DNA of 64,000 bases from Prorocentrum cordatum (GCA_963575745.1 CAUYUJ010003571.1:1-64000), one strand, 5' to 3'; numbered from the stretch's first letter, positions 41,206-52,430 are shown. The notes: a model not told the origin generated them from the letters alone. Translations and numbers: made by a program.

Positions 41206-42172
41206 TATATATATATACAAGACTGCAGTGGCGCTTCGCGCCATGCACCTTGGTCCTTGAAGTTTGGCATGCAGGCGGAATAGCAGGAAGGTCAAGCCGA
41301 CAAATTAGAGATAATTCCTTGTTGCCTTCTCTGGCATCGCCGCTATAATAATGTTATTCGTTATCCTTCCTCCATGCTTCTTTTTCCTTATTTTCGCCGT
41401 ACCCTGCGCATTCTCCCCATCCTCCTCAGCTCTTTTTTGCGGAGGCTCCTCCTTGGAGAGCCTTTGGGGGCATCACAAAAGTTGTTTCAGGCTTTCTTAA
41501 GGCCTTCTGGAGGCCTCCTGGGCGTATTCTGGGGGCCTCTGGGGACTTCCTCGGGCCACCCTGCCTCCAACCGCGGTCTCCCTGAACTTCCGGGTCACGA
41601 TTTGGAATGCTTCGGAGGGTGTGGTGGGGCCATTTTGGGCCGCCATGGGGCTCTCTGAGGAACATCTTGGACCCGTGTTGTGCCGTTTTGGGGCCCTGGA
41701 AGCCCTTTCGGATGGTTGTGGGGCGATGTTGGAGCCTCCCAGGCGGCTTCGGACGCCCAGAAGACCGCCGTCCTGGAGCGTCGTGAAGCCGCAAAGAGGA
41801 GAACCCCAAAATTCAGCAAAAACCAACAGAAAATCAAAGATTTGTGCCTCTTGGGGCCTTCTTGGGAGTGCTCTTGGAGGTCTCTTTGGGACCGTCCTGG
41901 AGGCCTTTTGGGCCATCTTGAGGTCACGCCGGTCACTCTTGGAGCGCTCTTGTGCTGTCTTGGGGGTCTCTGGGACCTCTCCGATGACCCCCCTGATCGC
42001 CCTAGGTGTGCTGGGAAGGCTTGGCAAAACTCCCTGCGAGGCCCGGGGGGCCGCTTCGAGGCCCGTCCAGAGGGTCCCAAAGCCCCAGATCCCGGGAGTC
42101 CGGTCTTTTTTTGGGGGGGGTGACGGGTTTTCCCCCCGCCCGGGCTTGTAAAAATATAGGAAGAGGAATATA
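41202..42172 (+). repeat. ~970-bp duplicated element, copy 2 (centre of foldback)
   Basis: Direct-orientation copy of 39395-40373. It sits exactly between the inverted arms: the left arm ends CCAACCTCCGAT and the right arm begins ATCGGAGGTTGG, with TA-repeat at both edges. This suggests insertion at an AT/TA site at the centre of a pre-existing palindrome. Confidence 0.95.
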
Positions 42173-43150
42173 ATCGGAGGTTGGTGGGTGAGATCGCAGT
42201 GGAACGGAGACCCCCAACGGGGAAATCGTTTCGTTTCGTTCGTTTCGTGCGTGCGGGCGAGGCGAAGCTGTGTGGGCGCGCGAGATAAATGAACCCGCCG
42301 TTGCTAGGGCGAAGTCGAGACAAATGATTCTCCCTCTCCCGCCCGTCGGGCGGTGGCTCGCGGTGTCCCGCGGTGTCCCGTGGTGTCCGGCGTTACTAGA
42401 GCGAAGTCAAGACAAACGATTCTCCCCCGCCCACCCGTCCGTCCGTCCGTCCGGCGGTGGCTCTCGGTGTCCCGCGGTGTCCCGCGGTGTCCCGTGGTGT
42501 CCCATGGTGCCCCGTGGTGTCCCGTGGTGTCTCGTTGAATGAGATCGATAGTGAGATCGATACTGAGATCGATACTGAGATCGATGTGAAGCCCCGAGGT
42601 GTCCCGTCGTGTCCCTCAAAGTGAGATCGATAGTGAGATCGATAGTGAGATGGACAGGTGTCTCGTGGTGTCCCGCCGTGTCCCGTGGTGTCCGGTTGAC
42701 TGAGATCGATAGTGAGATCGATACTGAGATCGCTGTGGAGCCCCGAGGTGTCCCGTGGTCTCCCAAAAATGAGATCGATAGTGAGATCGATACTGAGATC
42801 GACAGGTGTCCCTTGGTGTCCCGTGGTGTCCCGTTGAGTGAGATCGATAGTGAGATCGATGTGGTGTCCCGAGGAGTCCCGTGGTGTCCCGTGGTGTCCT
42901 ATGGTGTCCCGTTGAGTGAGATCGATCGTGAGATCGATAGTGAGACCGATAGTGAGATCGAGAGGTGTCCCGCGGTGTCCCGTGGTGTCCCGTTGTGGCC
43001 CGTGGTGTCCCGTGGTGTCCCGTTGAGTGAGATCGATGATGAGATTGACAGTGAGATCGATAGAGTCAGATGTTGGTTCCCCCCCTCTTCCCCCCCAACA
43101 CGACCTCCTTATCAACCGAAGGGTGGTCGTCTAAGTATGTGTATATGCCT
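42168..43150 (-). repeat. Right arm of the large foldback
   Basis: Inverted counterpart of 40590-41205: ATCGGAGGTTGG, then GGTGTCCCGTGG and GAGATCGATAGTGAGATCGA arrays (42355-43060), then GTCAGATGTTGGTTCCCCCC and GGTCGTC. It is about 370 bp longer than the left arm because the GTCCC/GATCGA arrays hold more copies. Confidence 0.9.
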
Positions 43151-43154
43151 CTCC

Positions 43155-44840
43155 ATCTTCTCTCTCCTTCTCACTCGTGCTTCCGCCTCTTCGCGCTCCC
43201 CTGGCCCAGCTCTGCTGCATGACGTTCCCCATCGGTTGACTGTTCGCTTCACTTGTATTCGAGCCCAGTCTGCTCCCAGGAATAGACGCTTACACAGTGT
43301 GTTTGATTCCGTGCAGAGATAGTGCCCGACGCATATCCCTGCAGGTAGAGGTCTTCGCGGTTGCGAACATCTGACTATGTCACGAAGTGCACCACTCGTC
43401 TCCATCTCCAGCGACTTGTGCCCACGCTCGTTCGCTCCTCTTCCTTCTCTGGCTCCCCCTCCCCCTCCTTTGCCTCCGCCTTGTCTTCCCCAGCCGTCTC
43501 CTGGGTCCCCCCCTGAACCCACGTGTCCTCCACAGGGAGCTGGGGCTTGCGAGCCACTCACTGGCGTTGCTCCCCAAGTGCTTTAACCTCCTTTGGCTGG
43601 CTTTTGCCTTCAGTCTCCTCCACTTCCCGCTCCTTCGTCCTCGACGAGCAAAAAGACTGCTGGCCCCGCCTCCTCCGCCTCCGCCCCTTCCTCGTGTGGC
43701 GGTTGAAGTCTGCGCGAAGGCGCATGTATACCCCCGCATATCTGAATGCAGGCATGCAGGCAAATGTGTGTGTTATCCACTTTATATCTAATCTTCGCTC
43801 TCTCTCTCTCTCTCGCCTTCCCTCGCTCTGCAGTTTAAAATGTGAGTTTGTGTTTTGTTGTTCTGGCTTCTCCAGTGGTCACGTAGTGATCCGTCTTCGT
43901 GATCCTCACCAGGATGAGGGTTCTTAGGTATAGCCGCACTTGTCAGCTTGTCTGGCATCTACTGGTGTCTCCACCTCCATAGTTTTCCTCCACTGCGCCG
44001 TCTCTCAACGGGCTCTGAACGTCCACTGTGCTCTCTCTCCGTCTTGCCCGCCACAGCGGCTAGCTTTCGACAGTGTGTCCCAGTCCAGCATGTTTCCATT
44101 TTTGCATCCAGCCAGTGGCGTGTGGACGAGCGTCGACTTACTCTGCCTCCCTATCATCCTCACACTCACCCTCTTCCTCCTTCCTCCATCCTTCCAGACT
44201 CTCCACCCATCCCGCCCTTCTCCCTCCTCCTCCCATGTGGGTGCGTACATGGATGCACCCGGCTGGGCGGCACGAGGCGATTATCATGCGATTTTGCCAG
44301 GGACGTTGAAAAGAACCAGCCCGCGCGCGCGCGCGCCGCTGCTCTCGTGCAGCAGCTTCCTGCGCTGCGAGCGCGCGCGTGCCACGCTCTCTTCCAGATC
44401 CGAGTGGCGTGTCCGTGGCCAGCCTCCGCAGCCCCTCCGGATCCTCCCAGCTCCCTCCTCCTCTCTTCCCGAGCATCGTTGAACCGATCCCCATCCCCAG
44501 CGGCGTGGCCTGGGCCCCACTGGCCGCTTTACCCCCGCAGGTGGGGATGTGGGCAGTATCCTTCTGGTCTCGACGATCTGCTGCTCCAGTCCAGCAGCCC
44601 ACCTCTCTTGACCGGCAGCGGGAATCTCCAGCGTCCTGGCGCGCGAGCGGCGCGCTCCGTGCTTTGGCCTCCGCTGCCGCGTCGGGAGGGAGACGTCGAA
44701 GGACGAAGGGGACGAGGTGGGCGAGGAGGAGCAGGTGAAGGGAACTAATCTTGTATGATCTCATCCCCGGGAACATCTTTTCTTATCCCCGCCAGAAGCC
44801 CGAACTTTCTCATCCGTGGGGCACTATTATCGTCCGTGAT
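43155..44840. other. Pyrimidine-rich intergenic DNA, no gene recognised
   Basis: Many overlapping Ser/Pro/Leu-rich frames, a short (CT)n at 43797-43815 and GCGCGC at 44322. Nothing supportable as coding. Confidence 0.4.
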
Positions 44841-44846
44841 TACGGC

Positions 44847-45030
44847 TGGTTCGTGTCGTGCCGACCCCAGCGTTGGTTTTTGACACCGCAGGGATCGTTC
44901 AACCTTGAACGATCGGCCGCTGCCGCAACGTCCGATCGTTCAACATCGATCGATTCTGGGTCGCCAGCGGTGTTCAACCTTGAACGCCCGCGCTGGGGTC
45001 GCCGCTGGTCGACACGACGGAAACCTACCG
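44847..45030. repeat. Imperfect ~180-bp foldback
   Basis: CGTGTCGTGCCGACCCCAGCG (44852-44873) is inverted at 44988-45022 (CGCTGGGGTCG ... CGACACGACG). It contains a near-perfect inner hairpin, GATCGTTCAA 44893-44902 / TTGAACGATC 44905-44914, and a second GTTCAACCTTGAAC at about 44971. MITE-like. Confidence 0.75.
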
Positions 45031-45154
45031 TAGTTATATCGGGCAGTTGCGCAGACACCGCGCAGCAGCAGCTCTGAGGAGGGCGCCGCAGTCTGGGCAG
45101 GCGGCCGCGAGGCTCCGCGTGCGGGCCCTGGCGGCCTACGGCCCGTCAGGCCTC

Positions 45155-45420
45155 CTCGCCATCCTCCTCGCCATCCTCCTCCTCCCCCTCCTCCTCCTCG
45201 CCATCCTCTTCCTCCCCCTCCTCGCCCTCCTCCTCCTCCTCTCTCCTCCTCCTCCCCTCCTCCTTCCTCCTCCTCCTCCGCCTCCGCCTTCCTCCTCTCC
45301 TCCTCCTCCTCCTCCTCCCTCCTCTCCTCCCCCTCCTCCTCGCCATCCTCTCCTCCTCCTCCTCCTCTCTCCTCCTCCTCCTCCTCCTCCTCCTCCTCCT
45401 CCTCCTCCTCCTCCTCCTCT
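45155..45420. repeat. (CTC)n complex
   Basis: CTC/TCC triplets with CGCCATCCT interruptions. Confidence 0.9.
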
Positions 45421-45424
45421 TTCG

Positions 45425-46700
45425 AGACCCCTGAAGGGATCAGCTGCCGTTGTCCTATGTGGGAGCGAGGTTGCGGTCGTCTGCCTCAGCCAGGGCGTGG
45501 TTGTGTGCCTCCGACTTGCCTCGGCCTCATCTGGAGGCAGGGTGGTGCTGCTGATGTGGCGCTGGTGCGGACATCTGCAGGGAAGCTGGGGAATCGGCCG
45601 GGGCCAGCCCTTCCACTCTTTCCGGCCAGGGCCAGTTTCCCCCGAGTTTTTCCAGCCCTGGCGACCTCATCCCAACCGTTTCGGGCTCGTGTCAGGCATA
45701 GCCAATATTGTCAGCCCTGGCCACTTTCTTTCTCACGGAACTTCCAAGTTCCACATGTTCCAATTCTTTTTCACGCTCATGCTGACTTTCAGCAGACGGC
45801 TTGTGCGCACCGTGCCGCGTTGGCGTCGCCCGAGGCGTAGTCGACCATCGACCCAGGAATGGCATTGTACAGTTGTCTGGCCCCCACAGCTGGACAACTA
45901 TGCTGCGTACGGCGTTTGGCACGGGACCTGAAGGGAGTCCAAACATGCGTCGGTGCATATAAGGAAAACGCTGGGGGCCTCCCATGGCAATTCCCTGTGG
46001 ACTTCCATGGGATTCACGTCTCTTTTCCCGCCCCGTCTTCCTCGTCCATAGATCGAGAGCCTATGACGGCATGAGCATAAACTTTCAGAGATTTGTGCGA
46101 GTCTTCTTGGGCGGACGGCCGTGTGCCGATGGATGTCGAAAGGCGACATCGCCGGCGCCCCCTGGTTGCAGGGCGGTCAGGTTTTAGGGTCAGTGGGAAG
46201 CCCTCAGGCCTTATCGGACCTGTGCTTGTCCACCTACCTCCCAAGAAGTCTCTGCAGCTCCCCATGAGGCCCCTCGAGGTCTCCATGCAGAGCTGCCCCT
46301 GTCGGGCCTGGGCCTGGTCCAAGAGGCACCCGGCGGGGGGACCAACCGTGATCCGCAGAGCCGCTCGAAGCCTGGATCCTCCTTGCTGCTCGAGCGTCGA
46401 TCCTGCTCTCCGAGGCTCGGCGTCATGCACATCCACCCCCTGGGGAGCCGACCTCCCTGGACCCCGGCAGGCGGTGGACGGGAGCGGGCCCGAGCCTGCT
46501 GGGGCCGGCACGCCCTCCATGCCGGCTGCCTCCCGGGGCCCCGGAAGGTCGGCCCCCAGGGGCAGCGGATGTGCGCACGGGGTCCCCGCCTCGCGTCCTC
46601 CCCCCCCTCCCCGTCGGCCCGCGAGAGGGAGAGAGGAACACAGATCGGGCGCGGCGCTGGCGGGCGCCCCCGATGCCGTGCAGCGCCGGCTGACGTCAGG
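45425..46700. other. Intergenic, no gene recognised
   Basis: Unique GC-rich DNA with overlapping frames and no recognisable domain. Confidence 0.4.
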
Positions 46701-46708
46701 TCACGAAG

Positions 46709-46709
46709 A

Positions 46710-46787
<78 letters not shown>

Positions 46788-46800
46788 AGTCGCCGTCGGC
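46709..46800. repeat. (GTC)n / (GTCGCC)n
   Basis: GTC triplets 46709-46742, then GTCGCC hexamers to 46795. Confidence 0.95.
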
Positions 46801-47189
46801 GCCAGTCGGGTCGTACGAACGGAGGGGGCAGGGGAAGGGGGTGTTGCGAATCTCGTAGCATCCCTTTTCCCTATCCCCCCCATCTCGTGATACGAGATTT
46901 TCTGCGTGTGCAGCCAAGACTCTGCGTGTGCAGGGTTCAGAGGGGGCCTGATGCTCTTGAGGTCCGTCCATGGCTGTTTCTCTGCCGTTCCCTGTCCACG
47001 CAGGTGTCTTTGAGGCCAGAACGGGGCGTCGTTCCTTCCTTCGCGTTCCTTGATTCAGCAGCCCGACTGCCGCTGGTTTCGGCCCCGCCGGCGGGCGATG
47101 CCGTCCGTACTTTGGCGCCTCCGGCGCCGGGACGCGCTGGAAAAATCGGCTACAGTGAGCGGCTTGAATAAGGAGCACTTACTTTTCAA

Positions 47190-47335
47190 AAGGGGCTCGG
47201 TCGTTCCTTAGGCTTGCATGCGTTATTTTCAGTTCCTTATGCGTCATTTGTTATTTATCGTTCCTTATGCGTTATTCCTTGGGATAAACAAGGGGCTTCG
47301 TTCCTTATTCATCGTTCCTTAGGTCAGGCCGATGA
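47190..47335. repeat. Interspersed CGTTCCTTA words
   Basis: GTTCCTTA followed by GGC, TGCGTCATT, TGCGTTATT, TTCATC or GG recurs about six times in 145 bp; A/T-rich relative to its flanks. Confidence 0.7.
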
Positions 47336-47455
47336 CGTTACGTGAGCTGCCTCGCTGACCCCCTTGTCGTCCAAGCTTGGGCAGAGACGTTGTTGTCAAG
47401 GTACGTCTTCTTCCTCGTCTTCTCACCGTCGGTCGACGCTGGGCCACGAAGGGAG

Positions 47456-47456
<1 letters not shown>

Positions 47457-47506
<50 letters not shown>

Positions 47507-47515
47507 CGTTCGAGC
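47457..47515. repeat. (GTC)n microsatellite
   Basis: About fifteen GTC triplets. Confidence 0.95.
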
Positions 47516-47519
47516 TTCG

Positions 47520-48090
47520 AAGGGATCGAGGGTCTTGGGCCTTCCGGGGGGCTGCCAGCGCCCTCGCGACGGCCAGTTTCTCCCCAGACTTGTTGAAGTC
47601 AAAACGCGGCCCAGAGGTACAGGGGACGCTTTTTGAGGAGATCTTCGTCGTCGTCGTCTTTCCATTCCTGCGGCTTCTCCTCCTGCTCCTCGTCCCCGTC
47701 TTTCTCCTCCTGCGCCTGTTTCTCCCTCTCCCGCTCCCCCTCGGCAGGTACCGAACACGGGCCTCGGCTTCTTAGACCGTCCGCCCCCACCTCCCCACCT
47801 CGTGGCTGAGGCGCGGCCAGTTCTCAAACACCACCACCAAAGGCAGGACGGGGGAGAAGTGAGGATAGGGGAGGTCCGCCCTCTCCTCCTCTCTTTCCCC
47901 CTCCTTCTCCTCCTCGTTTTTCTTCTCCCTTCCTCGTCCCAGTCCTCCTGTTCCTCGTGTCCCCTCTCCGTCCTCGCCCGCATCTTCTCCCGTCTCCCCC
48001 TCCTCCGCGCCCCGCCCCCTGTCCCCCAGTGCCCCTCTTCCCCGTCCTGCTGCTGCTGCTGCTGCTGCTCCTCCTGCTGATGTTCTTTTT
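47520..48090. other. Pyrimidine-rich intergenic DNA
   Basis: Irregular CTC/CCC tracts and (CTG)n at 48049-48064. No gene recognised. Confidence 0.45.
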
Positions 48091-48095
48091 CTTGC

Positions 48096-48140
48096 CATTC
48101 CATTCCATTCCATTCCATTCCATTCCATTCCATTCCATTC
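48096..48140. repeat. (ATTCC)n pentanucleotide
   Basis: Nine CATTC units. Confidence 0.95.
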
Positions 48141-48397
48141 ATTTCCTCCTCCTCTCGAAGACGAAAAACACGGCGTGAAGATACACTTTCGGCGCTCCGC
48201 GAGGAGTTCTTGGATCCGCGCTGCCCCCCCCCCCCCCCGGCGGCGCCTCCGGCGCCGCCCTTGGCGCGCTCCGCGCACCAGGGAGGGGGGTTCAGCGCAG
48301 ATCCCAAAAAGCCCGCGCGGAGCGCCAAAAGTTTCTATGCTTATGCAGGTTCTTCGCCTGCTATCCTCCTGACACGCCCGGGCGCGCCACTTCCCCT

Positions 48398-48795
48398 TTG
48401 TCCTCCTCCTCCTCCTCCTCCTCCTTCTCCTCCTCCTCCTCGTATTTTTCCTCCTCCTCCTCCTCCTCCTCCTCCTCCTCCTCCTCATCCCCTCTTCCTC
48501 CTTCCTCCCTTCCCTTCCTCCTCCCTTCCTCCATCCTCCTCCTCCTCCTCCTCCTATTCCTCCTTCTCATCTCCTCCTCATCCTCCTCCTCCTCCTCATT
48601 CCTCCTCCCTCCTCCCTCCCTTCCTCCTCCTCCTCCGCCTCCTCCTCCTATTGCTCCTCCTCATCCTCCTCCTCCTGCTTACTCCCTCCTCCTCGTCCTC
48701 CTCCTCCTCCTCCTCCTCCTCCTCCCTTCTCGTCTTCTGCCTCCTCGTCCTCCTCCTCCTCGTCCTTCTCCTCCTCCTTCTCCTTCTCCTCCTCC
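48398..48795. repeat. (CTC)n complex abutting the LINE
   Basis: About 400 bp of CTC/TCC triplets ending directly before the RT frame, so the retrotransposon's 5' portion is either lost or separated by an intron-like tract. Confidence 0.9.
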
Positions 48796-49440
48796 GTCAA
48801 CACGGGCACCTCGCGCAAGGTCACGGATCGTGTGTGGCGTGCGGCGTTGAGGGCCGAAGACGCGACAGGGGAGGAGATGGTCTATCTCATCCTGCTGTGG
48901 GACCTGGCCAAGGCCTTCGAGAAGGTCTCCCACACCATCCTGTGCCGCCTCGGATGCCAGGCGCATGTCCGGCTGCACATCGTCAGGGTGATCATCAGGG
49001 CCTTCAGGTGGCGCCGCACCCTCCTGCTGGACGTTCTGGCAGGCTACGCCCTATACCCCGAAAATGGCATCGTGGCAGGATGCCTCTCGGTAACCTACGC
49101 GCTCCGGGCATATCTGCTGGACCAGCTGAAGGCACAAGCTGAAGCACACCCAGAGGTGGGCATCGCTGTTCACGTCGACGACTTCAGCCAGGAGATGGTT
49201 GCGCGCGACAGCGCCACGTGCGTGGACATCGTGGTGGGGGCCGCGCGCGAGCTCAAGAGCGCGCTGCATGACGAGCTCGAGATGCAGGTGGCCGACGCGA
49301 AGGGCACCATCCTGGGGAACAGCGACGAGCTCACGCTCGAGGGCAAGCGCAGACTTGTAGGGCTCGGCCTCCCCAAGGCGTGGGCGCCGCCGTCGACAGC
49401 CAGGCGCGCCTGCCCCGACGGTCCGCCACCTTGGAGCTGA
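48796..49440 (+). pseudogene. Reverse transcriptase fragment of LINE
   Basis: Motif A is LILLWDLAKAFEKVSH (Asp codon at 48901), motif B is GIVAGCLSVTYALR, and motif C is IAVHVDDFSQE (the two Asp codons at 49177-49182), so the catalytic Asp triad is intact. Fingers motifs upstream of motif A are missing. Near the end the frame leaves the homologous path: the expected LGADFRAG sequence is in another frame from 49427, so a frameshift (or very short intron) lies at about 49390-49425 and this frame ends in a spurious tail and TGA at 49440. Confidence 0.75.
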
Positions 49441-50146
49441 CTTTCGTGCAGGCATGCGAAGCATCCGCCCTGGGCCTGTGCGAGGGGCAAGGTGGAAGGC
49501 GGCGAAGTTGAGGATGGCAATGGGCTGTCGTGCCATGAAGGCCTACAGCAAGACCAGGCGCATCCTACACTCCGCGACCTTGCCTATGGAGAAATGGGGA
49601 GGCGAGGTCAGCGGCTTCACGCTCCAGGAACTCGAGGGGCTCAGGCGCATCACCAAGCAGGTCAACGGGCACGGCCGCATGTCGCCCGACGTATTCGGTG
49701 GCGTCTACCCTGAACTGGACCCGATGGGCAAGGCAGCCTTCATACCGCTGGGCAGGTACCTGGAACAGTGGTGGAGGGCGACCGACCAGCGCAACCGCTA
49801 CGGCAAGGTGCTGCCCATCACCACGCTCAGGCGCGCCTTCGAGAAGGCCCTACAGGACAAGCTGGATGGCAAAGCGGAGGCGAGGCCCGTCGGCGCAGCG
49901 TTGAAGGCCACCACGGTCGCGGGCTGGCAGGTCGAGAGGGCCGCCACCTTCGTCTCGCCGCGGTTCGACCGCATCTCGGCCCTCGGGCACTTCTACCGGA
50001 AGGACGTCGTCGACCGTGTGCAGGAGAGGGCCACCGACAGCGTCAGGCGCTTTGAGGGACTGAGCGAGCAGGATCTCCCCGACGTGTGGTGGGAGGTGGT
50101 GGTCAACGCGGTTGGTTCCAAGCACCTCACACCGCTCGAGAAGTAG
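49427..50146 (+). pseudogene. LINE connection/thumb region
   Basis: It picks up with HLGADFRAG, then RGARWKAAKLRMAMGCRAMK, FTLQELEGLRRITKQVNGHG and FIPLGRYLEQWWRATDQRNR, the part that follows RT in LINE proteins. It ends at TAG 50144-50146. The Cys/His knuckle that should follow is in a different frame (GACRRCGVGDDLAHHLGVC at about 50220-50275). Confidence 0.65.
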
Positions 50147-50305
50147 ACCACCACCTCCGTCGTGGGCGGCACCTACCTCACGGGGGCCAAGGTGGTCGAT
50201 GGGGGGCTACGACGAGAGTGTGGGCGCCTGTCGGCGCTGCGGGGTGGGCGACGACCTGGCGCACCACCTCGGGGTGTGCGTGACCTTCGCTGAGGGTCAA
50301 ACAAA

Positions 50306-51426
50306 GTGACGCCTCCTCCCCCTTTCCTCATGCAGCGTTGGCGCGAGGGCGAGGAAGACGTCGGGCCCTTCTGTCTTGGAGTGCCGTTTTTGCCCGTCAG
50401 GCCCGAGGTTGGCCTCTCGAGCGCGCCAGCGAAGATGATCGTGCGAGCGTTCGAGGACGATCTGCCTGTAGATCTGAATCGCTTCGCGTTTCACCCTGAC
50501 CAGCCGCTGGCGGGGGATGGCTTGGGCACCACCAGCCGCCTCGAGGAAGTTCGGAGGGCGGGATGGGCGGTGGTGTAGCGGAGGGTGGGGGTGACGGGGT
50601 CGTTCGCAAGCTCCTTGGGTCTCTCACTTCTCAGTTCCCTCCTACCGATCATGCGGCTGAGCTCCAGGCTTTCTGCCTTGGGGCTGAATGCACAGACGGG
50701 TCGCCTGCGTGCATAGGCGACAAAGTGGCAGTGCTGGCTGCCGGAGTGCGCGGGTGCATGTGCACCTCGAGTCCAGCGCGGGTTGCCGCTGGGCTCTGTC
50801 GCCGAGTGAGGCGCGGGGACCTCGCGTATAGCGCGGGTCTCAAGATCAAGTCCCACCAGGACGCCCCAGCCGCTCCTCAGAGCGAGGGCGAGCGGCGAGT
50901 CGCCCTCAACTCGTGGGCCGACGGCGCGGCCAAGGAGGCGTTCTGCATGTGGCCCCGGGGCGCTCTGGATGAGGTGTGCCTGGAAGACGCGTGCGGGGAG
51001 GCGCGCCGTGGCTGGTTGAACCCGGGGCGGGTGCTGGCAAGTGGGCCAGCTCCCACGGTGGAATGGGCCCGCCTGCCCCCGCGTGCGTCTCCCCCCTCGG
51101 CGGTCAGACCGTGTCTTCTCCAGCAGGAGCTGCACGAGGTGGCTGATGGTCGCCGGCGGTGCGCTCAGTGCTTGCATGGTTTTCGGAGCTGGAAGGTTGG
51201 GATGGCCTCCGAGTGTGGGCGCGAGGCGCCCCCGAGCTGGCGACGGTTGCGGCGGCGCGCAGCCTCGCATGTCTTGTGGGGCACGATCTTCGCGCCCAGT
51301 GGCACACCTGCTGAGCAAGGCGGCGTTTTGCTGCGCTGTGGTCAGTGTGCGCTGCACGCGCTGTTGCTGCCGAGCGGTCTGGCAAAACCTCGCCCAACCC
51401 GCCAGCCCGCCAGCCCGGTTTCGTGA
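50306..51426 (+). pseudogene. LINE RNase H, split by a stop/frameshift
   Basis: The first strand is in one frame (GDGLGTTSRLEEVRRAGWAV, ending at the TAG 50576-50578). The rest is in another frame from about 50590: DHAAELQAFCLGAECTDG, CIGDKVAV, then IKSHQDAP and NSWADGAAKEAF. The acidic residues expected in RNase H (D in GDG, E in AAEL, D in GDK, D in WADG) can all be matched, but no single frame carries them. The region after about 51060 is Arg/Ala-rich with a CGQC motif. Confidence 0.65.
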
Positions 51427-51566
51427 TGGCCAAGATGGCCAAGGAGCGGCGAAGCCGCTTCGAGCGAGGCAAGCACCCGCGCACAGGACGCGCGGAGGTG
51501 GTTTTGAAGAGCTGGGCTCTCGCTGATCTGGATTTCCTCACTCGGGGCAGTGAGGCCCGTGCATAG
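51420..51566 (+). pseudogene. LINE C-terminal tail
   Basis: Frame ...RRSRFERGKHPRTGRAEVVL, a basic tail with a GKHP motif, ends at TAG 51564-51566. Offset from the RNase H frame. Confidence 0.45.
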
Positions 51567-51604
51567 GGCATTCTCTGCAGCTGGCACCCTCGGCGTCCAC
51601 AGAG

Positions 51605-51680
51605 GGATCACGAAATCCTCCTCCTACTCCTCCTCTTCCTCCTCCTCCTCCTCCTCCTCCTCCTCCTCCTCCCCTTGACA
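51605..51680. repeat. (CTC)n
   Basis: CTC triplets just after the LINE. Confidence 0.9.
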
Positions 51681-51968
51681 CCTGAAACCTGGTGGCTGGA
51701 AAATTCGTCAGAGCGTAGCCTCCCCCCCCTCATGGGCGGTCGGCCCTGAGAGGGGCTGATCAAACTGATGCCAGGTGGCCCGTGGAGCACCGATCCAAGG
51801 GTCACCGGCAGGTATTTGCAATAAGAAAGCAGTATACGGACAGACAGGCAGACGAGGAGGGGAGGAGGGGGGGGGGGAAAGGAAGCCTAATGTTATGAGG
51901 GGGGGGGAGGGGCATGTGTGGGTGGCGGAAGTTGGCGGCGCAAGGGTTGTGTGGTTTGCGCGTGCCGA

Positions 51969-52062
51969 ATGAGGATGCGAAGAGTGGGCATGCTACTGGC
52001 TGTGGCCACGGCCGTCCTAGCGGTAGCAACGGCGGCCTTCGATGAGTCCGCTTACCACCCCC
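51969..52062 (+). CDS. Signal-peptide exon of a hypothetical secreted protein
   Basis: ATG 51969 begins MRMRRVGMLLAVATAVLAVA followed by TAAFDES, a classic basic N-terminus, about 14-residue hydrophobic core and small-residue cleavage site. The following sequence turns into CTC microsatellite (52095-52430), probably intron. Candidate downstream coding (52480-52585, after CTCGCCAG) is unconvincing. The protein is not identifiable. Confidence 0.4.
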
Positions 52063-52094
52063 ACCCCCAAGCTTCAACCCACCCCATCCCTCTT

Positions 52095-52430
52095 CTTCCT
52101 CCTCCTCCTCCTCCTCCTCCTCTTCCTCCCCTCCTCCTCCTCCTCTCCTCCTCCTCCTCCTCCTCCTCCTCATCCTCCTCCTCCTCCTCCTCCTCCGCCT
52201 CCGTCCTCCCCCTCCTCTCCCCCTCCCTGCCTCTCCTCCACCTCCATCCTCCTCCTCCTCCTCCTCCTCCTCCTCCTCCTCCACTCCTCCTCCTCCTCCT
52301 CCTCCCCTTCTCCTCCCACCTCCTCCTCCTCCTCCACCAGCTCCTGCTCCTCCTATCCTACCTCCTCCTCCTCCTCGCTCTCTCCACCACTCCTCCTCCT
52401 CCTCCTCATCCTCCTCCCCCACCTCCCACC
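52095..52430. repeat. (CTC)n complex
   Basis: CTC/TCC triplets, about 335 bp. Confidence 0.9.

Larger units (their letters stand above)
48796..51566 (+). mobile_element. Degenerate non-LTR (LINE-type) retrotransposon
   Basis: In order on one strand: reverse transcriptase palm (48796-49440), connection/thumb region (49427-50146), a Cys/His knuckle (about 50195-50290, CRRCGV...HHLGVC), RNase H (about 50510-51060), and a basic Cys-containing tail (to 51566). The reading frame changes at least three times, at about 49390-49425, 50146-50195 and 50575. This combination with no LTRs or integrase identifies a LINE. The RT finger motifs upstream are absent, replaced by CTC microsatellite. Confidence 0.8.

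Noticed and set aside
45859-46890. Several 70-265 codon frames
   Set aside because: Overlapping on both strands with no motif, and one ends in Val/Ala repeats from a GTC tract.
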